Assembly (NCBI GenBank): GCA_019137255.1
Contig: WPDH01000033.1
Location: forward strand, 62,001 to 126,000
DNA: 64,000 nucleotides
Direction: 5' to 3'
Source: Corinectria fuckeliana
Lineage: Eukaryota > Ascomycota > Sordariomycetes > Hypocreales > Nectriaceae
Each line of letters opens with the position of its first letter. Within the stretch, counting starts at the first letter, position 1. A program made the position numbers and the translations under genes. A model generated the notes under the pieces. The model did no database searches and was not told the origin of the DNA. It was given only the letters and a program-made list of their open reading frames with translations. Of this stretch, positions 22,090-32,181 are shown piece after piece.

Positions 22090-23989
22090 CTACAGTTTAC
22101 TGAGCGACGTTGGTCCACGACACTCGTCCCAATCCACCTGCCGACCAGCCTGAAATTCCTTCACACCGAAAGACCCCGCCGAAGAGGGCGCCATCATTTT
22201 CTGGAACAACTCCTTCAGGATAACTGTCTGTTCTTGTTGGCCCCCGTACACCCAGCCTGTCTCAATCAACGTCTTGCACATGGAAGACGCTTCAGGAGAA
22301 ACCGCACGCAAGCTGAGTAGCAAGGAATCCAGCAAAATACCAAGCTGCTCAGCATCGTCAGCTGTGTCCATGATGATGCCTCTCACTTTTAACTCCGATG
22401 GCAACACAGGCCGTGCTGTCAACATAGCCTCCCGCGCAAATGGCACTCCCCATTCTCTGATGATGAACTTCGAGATGGTTGCAGGGCAGAGGCCGAGCTT
22501 CGCTTCGCTGAGGGTAACCTTTGCGGTGGTTGCGCAGATTCGGATATCGCAAGCAAAGGCTACGCCGACGCCGCCGCCGAATGCTGGACCATTGAGACAG
22601 GCTATAGTCGTCTTGGGGCACTGGTCAATGGCGTTCAAAAGTGAAGTCAGTCGGTCATATTGAGCGTCCGCGGATGCGCTGTTGTTGCGGCCAACCGGAG
22701 TACTGTCCTTACTAAGGTCCATTCCGGTGCAAAAGAACTTGCCGCTGCCTGTGATGACGACGCGATTGATGGACGAATCGCTTCCGACTTCTTTGAAGAT
22801 CTTGGTTAGATCCTCAATCATGGCGACGGTCAACGCATTGCCATTTCGTGGCCTGTTCATAGTAACTCGAAGGTTGGCGCTAGATCGATGCACCACCAAG
22901 TCTCTCGTCTCCTGTGCCAAGGTCCATGTAAGTCTTTTCTTGCTGCGCCTATCTTGGTCAGAGGCATTGGCTTGACGCCCCGAAGATGAAGATGGGCCTC
23001 TGGTGGTGGAAGAATGCCTGGTCGCGAGGGCGGTCCCTGCGCGGCTGCTGCTCTTCTGGGATAGCTTCGTGGATATCCAGGCTCCCGCATCGACGAGTTT
23101 GGCCAAGTCCACGCCAGTTGCGACACCTGCCTGCTCAAACATGTAAACCATGTCTTCAGTCGAGGCGTTTCCCTTCGCTCCTGGGGCAAAGGGACATCCA
23201 CCAAGTCCTGCAACACTGCCGTCAAAGACTGTGATTCCGCAATTATAGGCCTCCCATACGTTTGCCAATGCCTGGCCATACGTGTCATGGAAATGCCCCG
23301 CTAAGCGGTTCAGGGGGATACCTTTGTCGGAGAGGAATTTGACGAGGTTACGAACGTCTTGTGGCGTTCCTACTCCGATGGTATCACCCAGGCTAACCTC
23401 GTAACAGCCCTTTGCTAAGAGTGCTTCGACCGCTGTTGCCACTGCCTCCTGGGGGGTTGGTCCATCGAACGGGTCGGCAAAGATGCAGGATACGTATCTT
23501 TGTCATCGGCAAGGTCAGTAACGGCGATAAAAACGACGATAGAGCCAAGATGTCTTACCCGCGAACAGCCATATTGTGAGTCTGGGCTATCTGAGCGACC
23601 TCGCCTGCTCTCGCAATGCCTTTTTCCACAGTGCAATTGATATTTGCCTTGCTGAATCCTTCAGTGGCACTGACGAAAACGGCCACTTCCTTAACGCCAC
23701 ACTCGGCAGCGATCTGGGCACCTTTGACGTTGGGAACCAAGACCGGTAGACGAAGAGAGTCATTCTTTAGGAGCTGCTGCACTAAGCTGCTGCTCAAGAC
23801 ATCGCGACAGTCTGCGAGCTGCGGAACAGCCTTGGGGGAAACCACAGACGTGAGCTCCAGAGAGGTCAATCCTGTCGAGGATAATTTGTGGATGAGCTCG
23901 ATTTTGTCGCTTGTTCGTACTTGCAGGGCGATGTTTTGCAAACCGTCCCGAGGGCCGACCTCAACGATCCTAACGCTTGGACGACTCAT
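22090..23989 (-). CDS. Fusion of HMG-CoA lyase and methylglutaconyl-CoA hydratase-like (crotonase) domains; SKL terminus
   Basis: Two exons (23989-23559 and 23497-22090; 61-bp intron) give one 612-residue frame. Residues about 1-300 are an HMG-CoA lyase: VGPRDGLQN (catalytic Arg-Asp) near the N-terminus, AGHFHDTYGQALAN (metal-binding His pair) and GLGGCPFAPGAKGN (catalytic Cys loop). After a 40-50-residue Ser/Arg-rich linker a crotonase fold begins (LRVTMNRPRNGNALT), with GPAFGGGVGVAFACDIRICA and SEAKLGLCPATIS. The SEAKLGL...PA.IS pattern, with Gly at the first of the two usual catalytic Glu positions, resembles bacterial LiuC-type 3-methylglutaconyl-CoA hydratases. The two activities are consecutive in leucine and isovalerate breakdown: hydration to HMG-CoA, then cleavage to acetoacetate and acetyl-CoA. 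The protein ends LSKL, a PTS1, and starts directly with the catalytic domain without a mitochondrial leader. The junction lies inside one exon, so the fusion is not a gene-model join. Confidence 0.88.
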
Positions 23990-24626
23990 AGTTAAGACTC
24001 AAGCGGTGAAGAAATAAATTAATGGATCCTCAAGGTCAGGTCAATATCGAAGGTGTCTTTCTGGGTGCTCAAAGAAGAAAGGAATATAGCATAATGCGCT
24101 GTACTGTACTTTTTCCCCATTGCAATGCTCTATCAAACCGCAAAAACATCATCCAATGGCCAAAGCCGAGAAACCCAGGCCGCTAGCGGACCGAAGTCGG
24201 GATAGGAGATAAGAAAGAGGGATCCACTGCGGTCCGTAAGTATGTACACCCAAGTATTGTACCGCTGAGGAGACCTTTGAAGTAGATACGGATAGATGAA
24301 GGGAAGTGTCAAAGCATGCTCCTATCTAGGAGAAGGTCGAGGTATTCTTACACCCAGCTGGAATAAAGATCCGTCGTCGTATGCTTTTTGAAAGCTGTGG
24401 GACTTCCATCAGAGCCCAAGTTACGGAGTACATGCTCGCAAGTTAGCTAGCTTTATTAGTTCGGACCGCGCCCGAAGCGGAGATACCCGCGTTCACAGAC
24501 ATATCGAGCCCCGTCCTAGCAAGTAATCTAAGTCGGGAATTTGGGACTCGCTTCGTCACAACTCAGCTCCTTCGATACAGCTCGCTCTCTGGAAGCTACG
24601 ACTATCGACTGGACCGTCATCGCATC
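23990..24626. promoter_or_regulatory. Bidirectional promoter between the fused lyase/hydratase and the carboxylase beta subunit
   Basis: The 637 bp between two divergent ATGs contain three CGGWCCG palindromes: 24187-24193, 24230-24236 and 24462-24468. This is the densest set in the window and suggests joint control of both genes by one regulator. Confidence 0.55.
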
Positions 24627-26686
24627 ATGGCCGCCATGTACCCCATCCAAGAATCTCAAGTAGATCTGAGAGAGCAACAATATAAGGATAATCACGCCAA
24701 TTGGACACCGATCCTAGAGAGATTCGAACTATCCCTTCACGACGTATGTAAGGAAGGCACCGATGCTTCACTTGCCCGGCATCAGACCAGGGGCCAATTA
24801 CTTCGTGGGTCGCTCCTCAAGCCGGTCTATAGCAACATTAATGTGGTTAACGAAAACACCGTGCAGCGAGAGACCGAATTTCACTACTGTTAGACAATGA
24901 GTCCCCATTTCTTGAACTCTGCTCCTTCGCGGGGTACGAGAATCCCAATTCGACTCCATCCGCGAACTTGATCTCTGGTATTGGAGTTGTCAGGTATGAC
25001 CAATACCAGCATCGTTGTTCCATCATGCAAGCTTATCATTGCTTCTAGTGGACAGATTTGCTTGTTAATGTCACATATACCGACTCAAAGCGGTGGTGCA
25101 TGGAATGAAATGACGGGTATGACATGCGATCTGATACCCTTGTCCATCTTCCAGTTTCGCTAACAATGCGGCACCAAAGTGATCAAAGTCAACCGCATGC
25201 TCGAGATTGCGTTCGAAAACGACCTCCCTCTCATATCTCTGGTTCAATCTGTATGTTCCAATCTCATGTAGCCAAGATGTTTATATTTGCTACTGACACA
25301 ACTCATCGGCTAGGCTGGTGTTTTTCTCCCTCAGCAATTCCGCGTCTTCCACAAGGGCGGCCAGCTATTCCACGACCTTGCCGTTCGCACTCTTCACGGC
25401 AAGCCCTCTTGCGCCATTGTATTCGGATCCTCTACCGCCGGAGGTGCATATCATCCGGCTCTGTCAGACTACACCATCTTCGTGCAGAACCAGGCTCAGG
25501 CATTCCTCGGAGGCCCCCCGCTAGTCAAAATGGCTACGGGAGAAGTCATCGACGCTGAGACGCTTGGTGGCGCTGACATTCACGCCAAGCAAACCGGCCT
25601 CGCTGACCAGATTGCTCTAGATGAGTCAGTAGCGATATCCCACTCTTGTGTACAATGTATTGTTCCTCAATGCATTTTCACTAACTTCATGAGTTAGATT
25701 TGATGCCATACACAAAGCCCGTGATTGGGTTTCCTCCTTGAAACCTCGACTAAGCTCCCCATCACTCCTGCAAGCAGCCGGTGCTCTGCCCCCACGGTAT
25801 CCTGTTGAGGATATACTCAGCCTGGTGAACCCCGATATTCGAAAATCGTTCGATATGGTGGAAGTGGTGTTGCGACTTGTCGACGACTCAAGACTATCCG
25901 TCTTCAAGCCCAAGTACGGAACCAACATGTTGACAGCCTGGAGCCATATCATGGGTAAGTCGATTAATTACAATGTGCGTCCAGCCAACTTTCAGGGTAC
26001 TGACAGTCCAGGAATCCCGGTTGGAATTGTGGCAAACCAGGTATCCATCATCAATCCTAACGAGGCAGCCAAGGCAGCCCAATTCATTAGGCTGTGCAAT
26101 CAACAGTAAGCATATTTCCATGTGCCTGACGGCTGTTCCATCGCCGTACACTAGTACTGACTCTATCAGATCCACTCCAATCATCTTCTTGCACAACGTT
26201 ACCGGTTTCATGGTCGGGGCAAAGGCCGAACACGCAGGCATCATCAAACTCGGCGCACAGCTTGTGTCGGCAGTTTCTTGCTCCCAAGTCCCCCACATAT
26301 CTATCATCCTCGGTTCATCGTACGGCGCAGGGAACTACGCAATGTGTGGCAGGGCCTATAAGCCCCGATTTCTCTTTACATGGCCGATTGGGAAATGCAG
26401 CGTCATGGGGCCTGATCAACTCGTCGGTGTCATGGAACAAATCCAGAGCGCCAAAACTGGAGGCGGAGGAAGCTCGGTGCCTACCGAGAAGATGAAAGGC
26501 CAGACCGCAGAATTCAAGGCTCAAGCGCAGAAGGATGCCGAGAGCTACTCCACAAGTAGCATGGTCATTGACGACGGCATCATCGACCCAAGGGATACTC
26601 GCGACGTCCTAGGAATGTGCTTAGAAGTTGTTACGGGTGGAAGACAGACTGTTGTTGAAGGAGGCAGAGTTTTGGCAAGGATCTGA
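24627..26686 (+). CDS. Acyl-CoA carboxylase beta (carboxyltransferase) subunit, methylcrotonyl/geranyl-CoA carboxylase type
   Basis: Eight exons (24627-24804, 24867-24993, 25049-25116, 25180-25250, 25314-25624, 25698-25954, 26012-26105, 26170-26686) join in phase to 540 residues. Motifs include RDRISLLLDNESPFLELCSF, the N-half acyl-CoA site around FGSSTAGGAYHPALSD, GGADIHAKQTGLAD, and the C-half biotin-side stretch NVTGFMVGAKAEHAGIIKLG with SYGAGNYAMCGRAYKPRFLF. It transfers CO2 from biotin on the alpha subunit to an enoyl-CoA. The middle part (PTQSGGAWNEMTVIKVNRML) differs from the usual mitochondrial methylcrotonyl-CoA carboxylase beta as I recall it, so a related substrate such as geranyl-CoA is possible. 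No mitochondrial leader is seen. The terminus VLARI fits the loose PTS1 pattern [SAC][KRH][LMI]. It lies just upstream of, and on the same strand as, the alpha subunit. Confidence 0.88.
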
Positions 26687-27262
26687 TGTCATTGTATTTG
26701 TGATAGTGGCAGGTTGGTTATACAATATACTGTTAATTATATGGTTCAACCCAAGGTCCATTCTATCAAGCGTTCATTTGACTATACGTTGATGTTTCGT
26801 CATAGTAAAACTGCCATTGTACAAGGGTCACACATCGACAAAAGTTAGGTCATCATTTACGAGCCACTTGTAAATGGCCAAGGTCTGGATTGTGGTGCAC
26901 TGCCTGTTCGTCATGCAACTAATCTGCTCAATCGCCTGACGTCTGTCCAAATAGAGACAAACCACTTTCCCGCAACTTCACGAGGCCCATGCTTGTAGAA
27001 ATCCAGGAACATTCCGAATGCCGAGGCTAATTATTCTGCGGGAAGCGCTCTCCGTCTCTCGGTCCGCATGTCAGTGCATCGGAGAAGTGGAGAACCAGCC
27101 GGACCGCCTTGTCTATCTAGTCTATCTATTAGCTACCCAATGCAGGCAAACTAATAGCCGGGTCCCATCCGTGCTCATCTGCATGGTTAATAATGCTACA
27201 AACTGGGGCACCACTTGCAAATAATATTTCGTACCGTTCGGCTTGTGTAGTTCGCATCCATC
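26687..27262 (+). promoter_or_regulatory. Upstream region of the carboxylase alpha subunit with two CGGWCCG sites
   Basis: CGGTCCG at 27060-27066 and CGGACCG at 27100-27106, about 160-200 bp before the alpha-subunit ATG. No separate gene was recognised between the two carboxylase subunits. Confidence 0.5.
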
Positions 27263-29685
27263 ATGTCCACCAATTCCGAGGCGTGCCCTGCTCGGCAACC
27301 TCTCTACGTTGCTCCCATCCCCGTCAGCGCAGATACTGGGCTCCCAGTGATCCGGAAAGTATTCATTGCCAACCGTGGCGAAATCGCGTGTCGTATCATC
27401 TCAACATGCCAGAAACTCAACGTCCAAACGGCCTTGATCTATGTTCAAGAGTAAGCAGTGGAAGATACAAATGCACTAGGCACTTGACTGACTTAGTATC
27501 CGGCGACAGAGACGAAGGATCACTGCACATCACAGACGCCGATGATGCCATCAACGTGGGAAGCATCAACGACCATTCGACAAACCCTTACTTGAACATA
27601 CCGCTCCTCATCCAAACCGCCCTAGACCTCCAAGCAGACGCGATCCATCCCGGCTACGGATATCTGAGCGAGAATGCCGACTTTGCTTCTCGCGTCGCGG
27701 AGGTTGGGCTGATCTTCATCGGGCCGAGTCCAAGCGCAATGTCGACGCTGGGGGACAAACGAAGTTCAAAGAAGTATCTTGAGGAAAACGCTCCCGAGGT
27801 TCCTTTGATTCCTGGCTTTTCCGGAACCAGCGTCCAGGTAGACGATCTCGAACGAGCCGCCGCCACCATAGGATATCCCATCATGCTCAAGGCCTCAGCG
27901 GGAGGTGGTGGAAAGGGCATGCGCATTGTCCGAGAACCATCTCAGCTACGGGAAGAGCTGGAGCGAGTCCAGTCCGAAGCCGCTCGATCCTTTGGCTCCA
28001 GCGACTGTATCTTGGAAAAATACGTCGAGAACAGCAAACATATTGAGGTTCAGATCATGGGCGACAACCATGGAAATGTGGTCAGCTTCTTTGAGCGGGA
28101 TTGCTCGGTGCAACGTCGTCACCAAAAGGTCATTGAAGAAAGCCCGTGCTCCTTTCTGTCTGATGAGATTCGACGCGAGATGGGACGGGTCGCTATCCGT
28201 GTTGCCAAGATTATCAACTACGAAAACGCGGGCACTATCGAGTTCGTCTTTGACGTAAAGACTCACAAGTTCTTCTTCCTCGAGGTAAACGCAAGGCTGC
28301 AGGTCGAACACCCCATCACCGAGGAAGTTACCCGAACAGATCTTGTGGCCCTGCAACTCTTTGTTGCTGCTGGCGGCGATCTTAACTCACTCTCGCATAT
28401 TCAATCTGTCAGACAAGTTGGGCATGCCATCGAATGTCGGCTCTGCGCCGAGGATCCTCAACGCGACTTCTTCCCCGAACACGGCAAAATTCATGCTTGG
28501 CTCCCGGCCCCAGGCACTCTGAAGCCCGGTAGAGATGTGCGATATGAGACAGCTGTTCAGGACGGTTACTCAGTGTCCATCTACTTCGACTCCATGATTG
28601 CCAAGCTCGTTGTGTGGGCTCCGACCAGAAGCACGGCCGTGCAGAAGATGGCAGACGTCGTGGCCCAGACCGTCTGCATTGGCATCAAAACAAACCAGCT
28701 GTTTCTCCAGCGGTGCTTGCTCAATACAGCCTTCCGAGACTTGGCATACAATACTTCTTTTATCCCTCGTCATCTGAATGAGCTGCTTCACGCTGCGACG
28801 CCGTTTCAAAGGGACTTGGGGATCATCCCAAGCATCTTCTTGCGGGCTCTCGCTCACAAGACCTCGTCAAGTACCAACGCGCCACGTCCTTTCCAGAATG
28901 TCCGTTCTCAGTTCCGCAATCAGCACCATGACCCGGTTAATGTACACTGTGATGCGATTACTGGAGATTTGTCAGCCTTCTCCGACGCTGATGGTGCTGA
29001 ATCCAAGCAGTCCACCTTGTTCATATGGCAACCAGCTTCCCGCCAGCATCTAGAGCAAAGGGGCCAAGTTAGCATCATTCCTATTGACGAGTTGAAGGAC
29101 AGTGCCGGTGAGAAAGCCGGTGGCCAGGACGCAGAACCTGCTGCAAAGGTCATGGCCAGGCAATATAACGGCGTGAGCAACATTTTACGAGAACATACAT
29201 TGTCTCCCATTGAGGCAAACCTCCTAAGCTGGAAAACTCTCGATCATTTCTCGAGCTCGCAAGCACTCAACTATGCCCTCTTGGAGGCAGTTATCAACGG
29301 ATCTAAAGTCAGGGCATACTGCATAGCGCCTGATTATCGGACTAACCGCTCTGGTCCACACGCTGTGTTCTGCCACTTTCCACATCTCGGATGTCATGTA
29401 CGATTCCAAAAGGACACCTTGCTGTCTTACACGGAGAGTCACCGCGCTTCTTTCCAAGTACAAAAGTACCAGGACCAGGAGGAGATCAAGGCGCCTATGC
29501 CTTGTAAAGTACTGTCGGTCAAGAAAAAGAACGGGGACAAAGTAAAGACTGGAGAGTTGGTGATGGTCATCGAAAGCATGAAGATGGAAGTGAGCATTAA
29601 GGCAAACAAAGATGGCGAGTTTCAGACATTGTGGGAGGATGGAGATGCAGCGGATGAAGGTATCACATTATGCCGCATTGTATAG
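27263..29685 (+). CDS. Acyl-CoA carboxylase alpha (biotin carboxylase plus biotin carrier) subunit
   Basis: Two exons (27263-27450 and 27510-29685; 59-bp intron) give 787 residues. The biotin carboxylase domain starts KVFIANRGEIACRI near residue 32 and carries the ATP-grasp Gly-rich loop SAGGGGKGMRIV, ERDCSVQRRHQKVIEESP and FLEVNARLQVEHPITEEVTR. A linking region of about 220 residues follows, then the biotin carrier domain with VIESMKMEV about 35 residues from the end, whose Lys would be biotinylated. ESMKM replaces the common AMKM. The N-terminal 30 residues are Pro-rich with no clear mitochondrial leader, and the C-terminus (CRIV) is not a PTS1, so entry into peroxisomes would have to ride on the beta subunit. 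It partners the beta subunit encoded just upstream. Confidence 0.9.
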
Positions 29686-29950
29686 GGATAAGTTAGACTA
29701 TCCGAAAACCCTGATATAAGTGGGATCGCTTGCTCAACACCAATAGCTCGCCTGATCGCTAGGTCGGGTCGGAGATACGGAAGCTCAGCTGAGTCTTAAT
29801 TAAGAATAGACCGTGTATTCAAAATCCAGTAAGGTACAATATAGTATTGATATATAGCACCTCCTCATAAAGTCTCCCATCTTCACACACCCACTCTCGC
29901 CTCCTTTAAACGTTAACTACTCTTTTAAGACCAACAACCTCTTCAGCTCC
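29686..29950. other. Convergent intergenic region
   Basis: Shared 3' region of the carboxylase alpha gene and the secreted-protein gene; nothing else recognised. Confidence 0.4.
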
Positions 29951-31113
29951 CTAAGGACCACCAGCACGGCCAGTCTTATCCCAGTAGCCATCACCCTGAG
30001 CTCTGCATGTACCGACGACACAGTAGTAACCGCCCCCGCGGTTAGCGGCGTTCGGCGAGAATAAGATGAAAGGACCGCCATCATCCACCCAACCGTAATC
30101 ATCACAGGGGTCTCTGTCCCTGTTTTGGGCGGTATCTAATAATATACATAGTCAGTTCATCACCTCGAAAATGTTTCCTTGCTCTTGGCAGTGAGGGACG
30201 GTATACGTACAAGCCGTGTGAGCAGTATTATACCAAACGCAGATATCCTCGCCGGGAGCGCCAGTGCACGAATAAGTACTGCCGGTCGTCCAAGTCTCTG
30301 AGACAGAGAAACCCCCACTGATCCAGCTAAATGGAGAGAGAGTTGCAGACCACCCGATAGTGTAGGACACTGACTCACTCTCTCCGACAGTGCAGGAAAC
30401 GCTATTGCCACAGCTGACCACTTCCTATATACCAAGTCCAGTCAGCATTCATTGCATCATGAGGTATAACCAAGAACGGTTCATTGGGTCCGAATTGGGG
30501 CATTCCTCACAGAAAGCTGCTTGTGAAAATAGTTTTGATGGGGGTCACCTATTCCTGTCAGTCCAACATGTATGCAGATACACCTGTCGGAGAACTAACC
30601 GTCGCCAATGAGAAAAGTGCCCGTCATGATCGTGCAGGTAGGTGGCTCGTTCCACGGGTTCGCCTCGCGTTTGATCGAGGTCTCTGGGATCGCTGAACGC
30701 TTTGACGTTAAGAATTGGAGAGCGGTTTTAGTGTCCTCTTCGTCATGGCAATCCTCTTCGATTTTAACATCTGAAGAAGGTTCCCAGCTAATACCAGAGC
30801 ATTCAACAACGGTAACCTTGGCATCAAATTTCTTGGTACAGATTGGTCCTCCAGAATACTCGGCTTTAGAGTGGACCAGGTACTTTTTGTCGCCGATAGT
30901 GAAGTTGCCGAAACCACTCTCATTTACATCTGAGAAGTCGATGCTGTTTGGGGAGTTGGAGAGGAAACTTGAGCAGCTCTGGGCGAGGAGGGTAGCGCCA
31001 TCGTAAATACCGAGGGCTGTTTGACTAGATGATCTAGCATGTTGCCAAACGATCTGAACATCAGCACTAATGACCGAAGCTGCTAGCGCCAGCACGGCGA
31101 CTAGAGAGCGCAT
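29951..31113 (-). CDS. Secreted Cys-rich protein of unknown function (candidate effector)
   Basis: Four exons (31113-30600, 30548-30511, 30424-30211, 30135-29951) join in phase to 316 residues. The N-terminus MRSLVAVLALAASVISA is a clear signal peptide. A KR dibasic site and a Pro/Cys segment occur near residue 160, followed by PHQNYFHKQLS, the Ser/Cys-rich stretch NSVSCTVGESESVSYTIGW, VCVWYNTAHTAY-like residues (here ICVWYNTAHTAY) and a Gly-rich end with GGGYYCVVGTCRAQGDGYW. I recognise the pattern from uncharacterised fungal secreted proteins but know no tested function. The many Cys in the second half suggest disulphide bonds outside the cell. The 38-bp second exon is required by the frame. 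It stands alone beside the metabolic cluster, convergent with the carboxylase alpha gene. Confidence 0.75.
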
Positions 31114-32181
31114 ATTGTCTGATGTAAGTGCCAAAGAGGGAGAGTAAGTAGAAGAAGAATAACAAGTGTTTATGTTATTGCAACCGAGTTGACTTGAGTG
31201 GTAGATGGTTTCTACTAAGAGAAGTAGCAACGGCGACGACCTTATATAGCCGGCGAGACCAAGTTGTTGGTAAGGATGACATGGGCACAGGCTGAGGATT
31301 ATCTCTAGGAACAGGCGATAACTGCAAACTTGATGATCGCCCCCGAAGGAGTTTGATGACGCCCGGTAGGATCTTCGAGCTTGACGAAGCATACGCTACG
31401 CACTTGTGAAGGATTGAAGGATCAATTACAACACTCTTGTCTAGTCCCACAAAGCTAGTAGGGCTGTACTCGGTCGAATCCTCCGTCCTTGACATACTAT
31501 GATGCTACGAAGGATGCGTAGTGCCTCGGCTTCCTTAGTGGCTGTTGCTAAGGCCTAGCCTGTTAGCTTAGGTAGAATACAAATCCTTCAGCATCACACC
31601 TTGAGCTGAGCCTAAGCTATGTCACGAGCCATAATTAGCCCAGTAGGCGGCGAATGGACCTAGACCCGATAAGTGAGCTCCGTTCATTCTTTAGGTAAGG
31701 CTCCGGGCGAAGAATTGCGGGGGTTCTTCTATAAGTGTTCGGCAATAACTGTCTAGTGCTAATCCTACAGGGTTGGGATCTTGCCGCTTAGCCGTCACAG
31801 CCCCGTTCTCCCAGTTCTACAGCATCTTGTACGCCCGCAACAGCAACATATAGCATGGAATTCACGTAGATCTCGTATGATTAAGGAAGCATTCAGCCGA
31901 GTGTTTCAGACATGGCATTCACCGTTACTTTGGACCCCAACATCGGGGATGCTAAGCCACACAGCTAAGAATATTGACTAAGACAAAAGTAGCAGGTGTC
32001 TTATCAAGACGACTTTTCACAACTAACTACTTGAGCGCAAGCGGAACAATAAGTCGCCCAGTGAGTAAGTTGAGACTGGACTTGGAACTTCGGCTAATAG
32101 AGGATTACAGCGGTGGAGCAAGTCAGGACCATTCACATCGCGTGGGCGATTGATATCAAGCCCCCATCTCAAGCTAGAGAC
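31114..32181. other. Intergenic; no gene recognised
   Basis: It includes the promoter of the secreted-protein gene near 31114-31400. The remainder has only short interrupted frames and no recognised repeat. Confidence 0.4.
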
